Below, piece by piece: positions 26,057 through 36,122 of a stretch of 64,000 bases of DNA. Position 1 is the stretch's first letter. Each line of letters starts with the position of its first letter. This DNA comes from Hypoxylon rubiginosum (lineage: Eukaryota > Ascomycota > Sordariomycetes > Xylariales > Hypoxylaceae): the NCBI GenBank assembly GCA_902806565.1, contig CADCXA010000024.1, forward strand, positions 62,001 to 126,000, given 5' to 3'. Position numbers and translations under genes: made by a program. The notes under the pieces were generated by a model that saw only the letters and a program-made list of their open reading frames with translations, was not told where the DNA came from and did not search any database.

Positions 26057-27209
26057 GACTGGTAGCGAAAGATCCAGTACCTAATACCAGGAGCTGTGCT
26101 GTGCTTTACTGTCGGGCCGTCCGCTACGTCCGAAATGCTAGGCGAGAACTAATCGGCGAAAACGAATCGGACGAGACCGTCCTGCTCTCGCGGCTAACAG
26201 GATCCTTGCGCAGCTCGGAATTCCGAAAGAGACTGCGATAAATGCCAAGGCGGTGGTTTGCGCTTCGCTGGTGGTCGGCTCAATGGTTCCACCCAAGGTA
26301 CTCGAACTCGAATGACAAAGAAAGGTAATAGTAAACAAAAGACACCCTCTTTTTTCTCTCTTCCTTTTCCCTGCTATTCCACCCTACTGTAACAGCGGGC
26401 TTGGCGGGTATTGATTATTCCCAATGAGTAGGCCCTTTGACGATATAACACGAGATCACCAAGGTCAAGGCCGACGCCGAGAGATTTAGTTGGTGAATTG
26501 ATACGGAGAGAAAATTGTATGAAGGTTGGAAATTTGCATTCGCAATTGGAAAATGCGACAGCACTCGCCTTTGTCTATCTAGGGTAAGCTGTTGCTGCGC
26601 GGCAATGCCGCTTTTCCGGGTCGGCAGCCATCCATAACTTGAATTGCGTCTGACATGTACCTACGTACCGACCTAACCTACCATGTACATAATCGAAGCT
26701 ATAGCTGTGGCTGTGAAAGCTGAATGCGACGTCACAATCTGCGGTTAAAGCTTAGCGGGTTGGGTTTCTCTCATCAGATGATGATCATACGCGCCGGGTA
26801 ATTTATTTATCCTCTCCGAAGGTTCATTCATAGACACTCGCTGGGCAGACATGGAGGCCTGAGGTCCCAACACCTGGGCACTGCCTAATGCCGACCTCCC
26901 CGGTATCTTAATCCAGCTGTCCTCGCATCCGAACTCCGAGCATCGTGGCAGGTTTCAGGTATCAGCAAGGCTTTATTCATTCAGCTCACAGCAGCACGTG
27001 ATATGCTCTCCTACCAGCCCTATTTCCTATCAACTACATAGGTACTTTCAGTCAGACAGATTGCCGATGCATATCTAGCCGCTAAACGCAGTACATCACC
27101 CTTTCCCGGCTTATCCAAACATCGATAGCACAGGGACTTCAGCACTGTCACTTTACTCGACTTGCGCCCGCATTATACCAGTCTTTCAGTATCAAAAAGA
27201 ACTAGAGTC
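26057..27209. promoter_or_regulatory. Divergent promoter region between C2 gene and methyltransferase gene
   Basis: A 1153-bp divergent intergenic region. It carries CACGTGAT (26995-27002), 208 bp before the methyltransferase ATG, a pyrimidine-rich stretch at 26347-26385 and no credible ORF. Transcription of both flanking genes probably starts within it. Confidence 0.55.
26995..27002. promoter_or_regulatory. CACGTGAT E-box (Cbf1-type site)
   Basis: CACGTGAT is the exact reverse complement of the yeast Cbf1 site ATCACGTG, which together with Met4 controls methionine and sulfur genes. It lies upstream of a homocysteine S-methyltransferase gene, so the context fits. Binding in this organism is inferred. 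Confidence 0.45.
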
Positions 27210-28327
27210 ATGGCTGAGAGCGAAGACCTCGCTCCTGTCCTCTTCCTCGACGGAGGATTGGGCACTTCTCTCGAGGATAACTATGGCGTCAAGTTTGATG
27301 AACATACTCCCTTGTGGTCCTCTCACCTTCTTATTGACGATCCGGACACTCTTCGCGCGTGCCAGAGAGGCTTTGGCAACATCCCTGTTAATATATTACT
27401 CACAGCGACATATCAAGTCTCCGTGGAAGCCTTCTTGCGAACCAAGACTGCAGACCATCCGAACGGCATCCGCCGCTCTGAAATTTTACCCTTTTTAGAT
27501 CTAGCTGTTTCTATTGCCGAGGAAGCCAAAGCATCGACAGCCTGTGTTGCTTTAAGCCTTGGGCCGTACGGCGCCTCCATGATTCCTAGTCAAGAATACA
27601 GCGGGAGATACGATGCGGAACACGACTCGATAGACCAGTTGCTCGACTGGCATCGGGATCGCCTTCAATTGTTTGAACCGATTGAACATCTTAGACATCG
27701 GATCAGCTATACCGCGTTTGAAACAGTTCCGAGAATAGATGAGATCAAGGCTATCCGAAAGGTCTTCAGCCGTGGTCCGTCATCTGATTGGAGCCCGACC
27801 TGTATTACCCACGGCGACGTTCCATTTTGGATATCGTGCGTCTTTCCCGGCGATGGCTATACCCTCCCGGACGGCAGTGTCGTCGACCAAGTGGTGGATG
27901 CGCTCCTAAATCCTGTCCATTCAGAAAACGTACCTTGGGGAATCGGCATCAATTGCACCAAGATAACAAAGATCCCGGAACTGATTCGCATGTACGAGAG
28001 TGCTATTTCCCGGCTGGCAAGCGCCGGTCAACTTAAGGAACAGCCTACACTGGTTCTCTATCCCGATGGAACGAACGGCGAAGTCTATGATACGACGACG
28101 AAGACTTGGCATGCACCGGCTAGCCAGCAGGCTTCTATGGTAAGTATCACGAAGATGGTGCTCTCAAGTACGAAAGCTAAGTATGCGACCAGTCCTCATG
28201 GGAGCATCAGCTTGCTGACGCCGTCACTCACGCTCGCGGGCAGCATTGCTGGCGACAAATCCTGGTTGGTGGCTGTTGCAAGGCCAATCACGGTGACATT
28301 ATCAAGCTTCGTGCCATTCTTTCGTGA
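27210..28327 (+). CDS. Homocysteine S-methyltransferase
   Basis: Transfers a methyl group from S-methylmethionine or S-adenosylmethionine to homocysteine, giving methionine (Mht1/Sam4 type, cytosolic). Exon 1 is 27210-28139 (310 codons) and exon 2 is 28193-28327. The 53-bp intron has donor GTAAGTATC, a GCTAAG branch-like site and acceptor ACCAG. ATG 27210 is chosen because the frame upstream has only non-ATG starts. The N-terminus shows LFLDGGLGTSLE. The zinc ligands are in place: Cys249 in GIGINCTK, and Cys338-Cys339 in VGGCCK at the C-terminus, which is recovered only after splicing. The total of 354 aa is normal for the family. Reading through the intron would lose the GGCC motif, so the spliced model is strongly preferred. 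Confidence 0.9.
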
Positions 28328-28840
28328 GATGCAATTAAGATTGAGTAGGACGACCCTCCGGCTAGGTTCCGGTAAGCACGTAAGACCGAAGGGAATACAT
28401 GAGGTTTGCTGGATGCGAGAAGCAACACAAGACTCCTCACGTGGTATACACGACATGGAGCGTCTTCCAATCGGGAGGTTACGGTGTCCATCCAGCCATG
28501 TTTGTTAATTAACATTATTCGTATAGACGAAAACGTTGCGATGTTACGTGCGGATATCCCAAAACTCCCATACTCTGTTCAAAAAGAAATGAAGAAAAAA
28601 AAAAGGGGAGCATCACTACTAGCCATAAGTAGAGATTGCGATCGTTATACGAAGTAACCGACGGTTTTCGGATGGAGACAGCTTTATTTCATCTACTATG
28701 ATACGTATCCCCTTTTCCATTAACAAAATGCCTTATTAAAAGCCGGGTTTTCTCTACCATTCACAGTGTGGTCGGCTTCCACAAGTTTTAAAATTGGCGG
28801 GCCCACAGAACCACGTATTCTGCCAGTCTGCTTCGTGTTT

Positions 28841-28988
28841 TTATTCTTCTTCTTTCTTCATCGAAGCCAGCCAAGTGTCAAGCTCGTACTCGCAGCTCCG
28901 CAGCAGTAGCCTTCCGGTTGTTGTCTCTTCTAGGCGATCTTCTATCGCATTACATAGTACTACTACGTCTCCATAATTAACAGATCAA
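28841..28988 (-). CDS. Possible exon of an unrecognised gene
   Basis: An open minus-strand stretch of 48 sense codons between a TGA and a terminal TAA, ending in a well-behaved segment (IEDRLEETTTGRLLLRSCEY, then ELDTWLASMKKEEE) with amphipathic, charged composition like a coiled-coil C-terminus. It lacks an ATG, so it would need an upstream exon. No family recognised. It may be a gene relic or chance. Confidence 0.25.
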
Positions 28989-29058
28989 CAATTGGTCAAT
29001 ACTATCTAGAATCGTCAGGTAATGCCCAAGTAGGTAACTCTACCCCACAGCTGGACCG

Positions 29059-29163
29059 CTATGTTTGTCCAGCTTGAAGCTGGCGCCGGACCACCTGTCG
29101 GTTTTCAGCTTCGGCCCTCAGCGTATCCTTCTCCACATCCAGTACGCTAACCTTAGGCGTGTC
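29059..29163 (-). CDS. Possible coiled-coil exon of an unrecognised gene
   Basis: A minus-strand stretch that follows an acceptor-like CCGTTAG and reads DTPKVSVLDVEKDTLRAEAE and onward before a TAG. It is heptad-like, rich in Glu/Arg/Gln/Leu. A possible upstream exon beginning ATGATGTACGAG and ending at TGG/GTGAGG (about 29277-29324) would join in phase 0. The protein is not recognised. Its relation to the piece at 28841-28988 is unproven. Confidence 0.25.
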   Translation of the reverse strand, partial: DTPKVSVLDVEKDTLRAEAENRQVVRRQLQAGQT

Positions 29164-30158
29164 CTAACGGCCTCGAGATCCGAACCATGACGAGATCCCA
29201 AGCACTAATGATGCATTGGCCAGAAAGAGACATGCAGTGTGCCAGGGGCAACAAAGAAGATTACACTATCTTTCTCCTCACCCATCTAGAGAGTTCTGAT
29301 GTGGTTTCAAGCATCATCTCGTACATCATTTATGCACAAATACCTTCCGCGGGAGTCCGCTTGCCTGCAGTCCAACGAATGTTTCCGCGGTCGATTGTTC
29401 TCCTACGATCAAGGCCTTCGGCCGATATAGCGTAACTGTGGCTCGCCGTGTCTGCTTGTCCAGAGGAGAAATCCTGTTGGCCAAGGTATTTAGTGTCAAT
29501 AGTGCGAGGCGGGCTCGAGCAGCGAACACGACCGCTTCTACATAGCAGTACAACTCAGCGAATAGCAGATGACCGCATGAGCGCACTATCCATAAATACG
29601 GGGGTAGTATTTTTTTTCTTCTCTAGATCGGGGGATCTCTAGCACGACCTGATTGCTTAGTTCTCATATTCACTTGCCAAATACGGCTACTTCATGCTCC
29701 TTTCACCATTGCTCCCCTGCCACCTGGTCGGTGCCTGGGTGCCTGCATATCGCGAGCGTGGAGTTGTGGTGTCCAGAACAGCCCAAAGCTCCCAATCTCA
29801 ACCGAGATTTGCATGGGCCGGGGCCGCATGGCACACCCCTGCCGCGCTCAAAATAAACAGCACTGGACCGAAGAGGATCCCATGTACGAAGTATGTAGAG
29901 GGCTTCTGGGCAAGCGAACCAGGCTATCGGAATAGCTTGAAAATAGTATGATGGCTGGATGGCTGACCCCCCGAGTCCACTACGCTGCGCTCCTTTTAAA
30001 AGACCACCCGCCGTCCAGCGTGCCCTTCTCCTAGAATCACCTCTCTCATCACACCAGATTGTGCCTGCCAATAGCTCTCGTCTCGTTTCGTGAGCATCGC
30101 AATCGCTAGATCAGTCCAACTTCAGTCATTCGCTTGTCGTGGAGAAATATTTGTCAGG

Positions 30159-31496
30159 ATGGTTCGTCTGTTGAAATATGCCAGCGCCGGCGCCCTGCTG
30201 GTCGCTACCGTAAACGCCACCTACGTGACCTCTTCGTACGTGGAGGAGGAGGACGAATGCGAGACTGAATCATACAGCGCCACCTCGGCTCCTTATCCGA
30301 CTGCCAGCTCTTCTTCCAGCGCCGGCTATCCGGTCATCACCTCGTCGTCGTCTGTTGGCTACCCGGTTGTGAACTCTTCCTCCACCGCATACCCGGCCTC
30401 GTCGTCGACCAGCTCCGAAGATGACTGTCCGCCGGATAGTGAGACGTATAGTGCCACCTCTTCGGCCTATGCCACGATCTCTGTAACTTCTTCGGGATAC
30501 CCGGTCTTGACCTCGACCTCGACCTCGGCATACAGCGCCAGTTCTACCAGCTCTGAGGATGATTGCCCACCTGATGAGACTTCTTCGTACGCAACTCAGA
30601 GCGAGACCGCCTCCGTTCCCGTCTATCCTACCCAGTCTGAGAGCGCATCTTATCCTGCCTACCCGACTGAGAGCGAGAGCGCGTCTTACCCTGCCTACCC
30701 AACTAAGAGCGAGACCACATCCTCCGTCGGCTACCCAACCCAGTCGGAGAGCGTGTCTACTCCTGCGTACCCGACTTCCGTCACCACGGTCCCCGGCACT
30801 TTGACCTCAACGAAGTACACGACTTTGATCTCTACGATCACTTCGTGCCCCCCGAGCGTGACCAATTGTCCGGTCGGATCAACCACGACTGTCGTTGTTC
30901 CTTGCACTACCGAGTCCGAGTCTTACCCGACAACGACTCCGGAGACGTACCCTACCTCCGCTACCTCCGAGACCTACCCCGTGGAGTCGCCTACCTATCC
31001 CGTAGAGTCGCCTACTTACCCGACTGAGACCGCTGGGTACCCTACGTCCTCTGTCACCACTGAGGTGCCCACCTACCCGGTAGAGACTCCCAGCCAGTCG
31101 ACGCCTTCTTACTCGGCTACTACCGAGGTGCCTACTTACCCAGTCGAGACTCCGAGCCAGTCCGCCTCGACGTACTCTGTTTCGACCGAGGTCCCTACGT
31201 ACCCTGTAGAGACTACCAGCCAGGCAAGCCTGACCTACCCTACTACTTCGGAGGTCGCCACCGAGTACCCGACCGTGTCTACTCCCTCGGCCACTGAGGT
31301 TCCCACTCTGTCGACCGTGTACAGCACCACTTCGTCTTCTGCCCCGGCCCAGACCACAAGCTACCCTACTGAGTCGGCTTCTTCAACGTCCACCGCACCA
31401 ACGACCATCGCCACTGCCGGTGCTCCCGTCGTCGGATCGGCCGCTACTGGTGCATTCGTCGCTTTTGCTGCTTTCTGCCTGGGGGGTCTGTTTTAA
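30159..31496 (+). CDS. GPI-anchored Ser/Thr/Tyr/Pro-rich cell-wall protein
   Basis: A 445-aa frame from ATG 30159; upstream codons in the frame carry no ATG. Residues 1-20 form a signal peptide (MVRLLKYASAGALLVATVNA). The body is dominated by Ser, Thr, Tyr, Pro and Glu, with imperfect repeats such as SESASYPAYPT and EVPTYPVETPSQS, and it is expected to be heavily O-glycosylated. A conserved-looking Cys patch occurs mid-protein (TLISTITSCPPSVTNCPVGS, then VVPC), as in many fungal wall proteins. The C-terminus ends in a small-residue region and a hydrophobic stretch (VGSAATGAFVAFAAFCLGGLF region), typical of a GPI-attachment signal. Likely a structural wall or plasma-membrane mannoprotein. Repeat number may vary between strains. 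Confidence 0.85.
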   Translation: MVRLLKYASAGALLVATVNATYVTSSYVEEEDECETESYSATSAPYPTASSSSSAGYPVITSSSSVGYPVVNSSSTAYPASSSTSSEDDCPPDSETYSATSSAYATISVTSSGYPVLTSTSTSAYSASSTSSEDDCPPDETSSYATQSETASVPVYPTQSESASYPAYPTESESASYPAYPTKSETTSSVGYPTQSESVSTPAYPTSVTTVPGTLTSTKYTTLISTITSCPPSVTNCPVGSTTTVVVPCTTESESYPTTTPETYPTSATSETYPVESPTYPVESPTYPTETAGYPTSSVTTEVPTYPVETPSQSTPSYSATTEVPTYPVETPSQSASTYSVSTEVPTYPVETTSQASLTYPTTSEVATEYPTVSTPSATEVPTLSTVYSTTSSSAPAQTTSYPTESASSTSTAPTTIATAGAPVVGSAATGAFVAFAAFCLGGLF

Positions 31497-34400
31497 GTTT
31501 TATTTTTGACGAGGTGACGGGCATACATTATCGTGCAGACGAGACGAAAGGGAAACGAAGAAATTGCCGTCACGCGGAATATGACTTATAGTTGTAGGCT
31601 CTTATTCTCAAGTACGTGTAAGAACCTAGATCTCCGAGGTGAATTGCCTCGTGGAAACTTGGGACTTGCACGATTCTTTAATAATTTGAATAATGTAAAA
31701 ACCATCTGCCGGCTCTTCCGATCAATCGTCTAGCCGCTCTCCTGTCATGCATGTATACGTCATTTGGAATCTTGCTCTGATAGGTATTGCTTAGTTGCGC
31801 GATTTGATAGACGTGTCCATAACCTCGGAATTGCCTAATTACCGTTTTATTTTCCGAATTATTTACGAATATTTGACAGCTCCCTTTCTGTAAATATGCT
31901 GGCATTCCAGTCCTTCCGAGCGCACCGGTAAAAACCATGTGGTGTCTACCTATATCTCTACCTCTCTACGTATCAGATTATTCCGCTTCATACCAGCAAT
32001 ATTCTCTAAGGGGGAGAAGAATGTTGTTTGAAGAGGACATTAATCCATCTGTTAGCCTATTCCAAATTTGACATTACCCGTATCGAGAAAGCTCCTCGTA
32101 AACCGAAGCCTTTCTACCTAGTTATTGCTAGGCCGACACGTTTATATGAAGCCCTACTATGGAATATGTAGATATCATCAGGGAAGTGCTCTAGGAAGTA
32201 CTTGATAAAGCTTTTTACCAGCTGAGTGGAAATTCATTCGTAGGGCTTTACTTTGAGGACGCGTTCCCGTTCCACGATAGTTCCCCTAGAGCCGTTTACA
32301 CCTGTGCAAGAATGTTCGCACGACTGCTTCCCAGAGCACGATGGATGCTAGGGAAGCTGCAAACTTGTATGATTATGGGGGTGCTGTGGTAGTTTACCAT
32401 CGTTTATCTAGGTGTAGGTGATTGCCCGGTGGGGATGTGTAGGTGCGGCCTCGAATTGCGAATAGCTTCAGGGACCAACGTCGGCTCAAGATGAATCTAG
32501 ATCAGAGAGGTCGTACCACGGTCGGACAGGCTTGTTACTTTGCGTCCTGCCCGGCACTTTGGCTTCTCAATATCGCGTAAGAGATATGAGTAGTAAGTAG
32601 TGACGTGACTCAGTATATACCTCCTATTGAACGTCGCACTTCACTAGGTACGTTGCTGTCTACACGGACTCAAATAAGTTTCTCTGAGGATGAGACGAGA
32701 TGAGATGCATACAGCGTGTGCTTAGCCAACGAAGGCTAGGTATGACGACTAATCGACGTGCTACCGAGATATCTACCGCAGTCGGTTTTCGTCTTATCAA
32801 TGTTATATTAGTTAAGGCCACTATAGCTTCGTCGAATGGGTACACATTGTACCACCGTGGGCCGTCGTGAGTTAAATCGCGGTCGCATCTACCTTACTCC
32901 TTAATAAATCCATCTCAGCTCCGGGTGACGTCAAGCTTGATCGATATAAGATCATGAGTCGCGCCTTACGTGACTAAGTTGTGAGTGATCGGGCTGCCCG
33001 TCCCCGAGGCCCATTGAATGAATATATGGTGCAAAACCTTGTTACTCTAGCTGATGCTAGTTACGAAAATGTCAACGAGGGAGAACATATAGCGATGGCT
33101 TCTCCAAGACTGAAAGAGTTGGTGGATGGATGTCCAGATCCAAAGGATCGTACGGTTGTGGCTTTGCTCGTACTATATGTTGCCTACAGCGGACGGGGAA
33201 GTAGGAAAATACTGATATGAGATTGAACGTCTGCCGATACAGAGCTATATATATACCATTTCTCAAGATCTAATAGAGACATGTGCTACTACGGAACAAG
33301 TAACCGGACGGCTTACCCCATCTCCATACATGCTTAAGACATGCCGGCCACATGCAGTTACCTACAAGTGGTTATTAGTAACTTCGGTATTCGAGTTGCC
33401 AATGGGATGGTTGGTAAGTGGCCCCTGGCGTGTGGTAGCGCATTCGACCGGATCCCCCAATAGAAATCTATCGTGACCCCCTTCCTCCTTTAGGATGTGA
33501 TAGAAGCTGGTTCGAGATCCCTTCCGTCCCGTTGGCTCAGCCCTATGGGTGTTCCCCTCAGCTTGCCACGCGGCCTACGCCCATCTTGCAGCGGCAGGAC
33601 TCGCGAATGTCGATCCGGACAGGATACAGTAATACATAGCCAAGATCCAATGAAGCGTAACCTTGGGATTGGATCTCTAGAACTGTGGCGATGCAACCAA
33701 AAGCTTAATTCGACGTCTACAACAGCACTGATAAAGAGCCGCCTGCCTAAAAGAGATATCCCAATTTCCTGATTGGATATGAGGTCCGTTCAACTAAGGT
33801 CAAATGTCTTCCGTCGTCGGTTCCCGAGCCACCCAGTCAATCAGGATCCTACCGAAAAGTCCAGCTTGCCACACTATCACGCGACGGGGGCGAAGACAAT
33901 AATGTGGCATCTATTTGTAGGTTCTCATTAATCGATTCGGCGAGCGAAGGGGGCGAAATCGAGTAGTCGTCGGCATTGCTGATGACGCTTGCGGTGCATT
34001 TCGACTTCCAGCTAACGACCTCGGACCGGTAATTCCGGGAAAGGGGTCGGTCGCACCGATGACAGAAGACTAGAAGAAAACGGTGAAGCTGGTTCAGTCA
34101 TAGGATTGTCCGCGATCGACATTGGGATTATTCTAATGCAACCCTAGAGGTACGAAGTACTAGGTACAGGTACAGATACAGCATGCCGAATGAGTAATAT
34201 CGTCATACGGAATACAGGTAGTCATATTAGCGAAGACAAATATGGCTAGGTAACGGACATGGCTTCTCAGGCTACTGTACGAGACAGAAAAAAGAAAGAG
34301 GATTTCTAAGCATGCGCAGGGCCCGAAGGTCCGGCCGGTCCCGGCAGAGCCGCGGTGGGTTATGATAGGTGCGAATAGGATAGAAGCGGAACTACGAGAT

Positions 34401-34796
34401 GAGGAGAGGAAGAATCTAGAAACGAACAACATATGACGAAGGGAGAAGGGAAGAAGAAGAAAGAGTTAAAAATAAAGAAAGGGTCAAGTCAGTTGACTCA
34501 GTCCGGCATAACACCGACTTGAGAAATAGCGCATCGGCGAAACAAATACCGTTTTATTCTCTTCGACCAGTTAATATGTAAGATGGACCACAGGATAGAC
34601 ATAGACAGATGCACGTAGAAGAAAGGCGTTGTACATGTGGCAGTTCATTGCTGCAGGTCAGAGGCTAGCCATGACCTGTTATGACATATTATGACATATA
34701 TGTACCTGGGTATGTAGACACCAGCACCGAATAACATGCGAGACGGAAATAATGCCCTTGTCAAAAGCGAGAAGGCCGACTAGGAAAAAAATGGGA

Positions 34797-34902
34797 ATTG
34801 TTGGGAGGAGGTTGGGAGGTTGGTAAAAGGGGGTAGGTAAAAGGAGGTAGGTAAGGAGGTAGGGAGGTAGTAGGAGAGGAGAGCGGGAGAGAGGAGAGAC
34901 CG
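34797..34902 (+). repeat. G-rich polypurine tract
   Basis: About 105 bp in which the plus strand is almost only purine with T spacers: repeated GGTTGGG, GGGGGTAGGTAAAAGGAGGTAGG and GGGAGGTAG-like units, then GAGAGGAGAG. It holds many closely spaced runs of two to five G. It could adopt G-quadruplex or triplex structure. Confidence 0.5.
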
Positions 34903-35199
34903 GAAGAGTACATGTTCTTTTCGTATTGCTTGTTTATTCGTTGTTATTCTTTTTTTAAGCCAATCAAGCTACTCAATCTGAACATGAAGATAAGAACCAA
35001 GAAAAAAACCAAGAAAAAAAAAGCCCAAGGAACCAAGAAAATTCAATAGCGATGCAAAGCCGAAATTAATCCAAATATTCGGCGGGAGGACGTAATGTGT
35101 AAAATATCCAATGTTTCCACGGACGTGGCTATATACATATGTACATATATGTATGTACCTACCTAAGATGCTGTATGTAGGTACCGTAGGTTAGGTACT

Positions 35200-35222
35200 G
35201 TAGGTACTGTACCAGTACCTAC
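35200..35222. repeat. Perfect hairpin GTAGGTACTG-TAC-CAGTACCTAC
   Basis: Ten-bp perfectly complementary arms with a 3-base loop. It lies in a cluster of GTAGGTAC and TACATA palindromes from about 35140 to 35255. Confidence 0.6.
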
Positions 35223-35400
35223 AATATGTACATACATGTACGTTAGGTACACGAGAGTAGCCCAAGTCATCAGGAAAAGAAGGTCGTGACAGCGCAACGC
35301 AGCAACCACCGACTCACCCGTCGGTCGGGGTACGGGTACCAATATGATCCCAATATAGGCCCTGTATTCCTGTATTTGCCATTTGCTTCGGATTACTCCC

Positions 35401-35455
35401 AGATTCCCAGACTTCCAGACTTCCAGACTTCCAGACTTCCAGACTCCCAGACTCC
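35401..35455 (+). repeat. 8-bp minisatellite (AGACTTCC)n
   Basis: Seven head-to-tail units of an 8-bp sequence, four of them exactly AGACTTCC and the outer ones single-base variants (AGATTCCC, AGACTCCC, AGACTCCA). Confidence 0.75.
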
Positions 35456-36122
35456 AAGTCGGAGCTCGTACATTGCATTGCATTACATTATCCACGATCA
35501 TAAAAGGTCCCTACATATGCCCTTATATGCCCTTTAAGCGTGCTAGGTCCAACCTTTTCCTTATTACAATTAAACCTACCTCTACCTTCGCCCTACGTCG
35601 CCCTACGTCGCCCTGCTTTAACCTACCTTAACCTACTTTACCCTACTTCTGCCCTGCCTTTGCCTACGTTGATAGACCTACCTACATTCCTTCGGGTTGT
35701 CCGGAGCAAACGCCTGCGAATCATACGACAGGAAACCCGTCAATCTTAGAAGGTGATCCACCGGCTGAGACTCCGCCGAAAAAAACCTGAGTCGAGTCAT
35801 TTCAAAGTTAACCTGCAGCGCGTCTGTTTATATGAAAATCCAACCACCCTTTTCTCCTGACAATACCTGCTGTACCTTGCTGCTGCACTACCTACCCTGC
35901 GCAAAGCCGCACACACACGCATCTCTCGCACTCTGTCACCCACATACCACATACTTGACGTTGCACACCTGCTCGAGCAAACAAGAGAAGCAACGCACAC
36001 CTCTTAGCTAGCTAGCCCCCCATTGCATCTCCCCCCCAGCTGCTTTCTACCAGCGCTCGTTATATCTGCCATCTCATCCCTTTTCAAAGGTCCAGGAGTA
36101 CTAGCAGTTGCCAGAGGGAGCC

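Larger units (their letters stand above)
28328..30158. other. Intergenic, 1.8 kb
   Basis: Between the methyltransferase and the GPI-protein gene. It contains two minus-strand stretches that read like coding exons (28841-28988 and 29059-29163, listed separately). A TTTTAAAA TATA-like sequence at about 29994-30001 precedes the GPI gene by some 160 bp. The remaining overlapping short ORFs look like chance. Confidence 0.45.
31497..36122. other. Long intergenic region, 4.6 kb
   Basis: No gene with a recognisable domain. It contains a weak 79-codon plus-strand stretch at 32981-33220 without ATG, a tRNA-like D-arm at 33426-33442 (not a tRNA), a G-rich purine tract at 34797-34902, a perfect hairpin at 35200-35222, an 8-bp minisatellite at 35401-35455 and imperfect CCCTACGT/CCTA repeats at 35590-35670. 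The last kilobase is pyrimidine-rich (runs of C/T near 36010-36060), as common in fungal promoters, and probably serves the methyltransferase gene at 36123. Confidence 0.5.

Noticed and set aside
28140..28508. Extension of the methyltransferase ORF through the intron
   Set aside because: The read-through frame loses the GGCC zinc motif. Splicing at GTAAGT restores it with the family's normal C-terminus.
32981..33220. 79-codon plus-strand open stretch
   Set aside because: No ATG at its start, no splice partner found and no domain recognised. Too weak to call a gene.
33419..33525. tRNA-like A box (TGGCGTGTGGTAGCGC) and B box (GGTTCGAGATCC)
   Set aside because: The D-arm looks convincing, but position 33 is not T, the anticodon stem does not close, and neither a T-stem nor an acceptor stem can be paired even with an intron. 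At most a decayed tRNA or SINE head.
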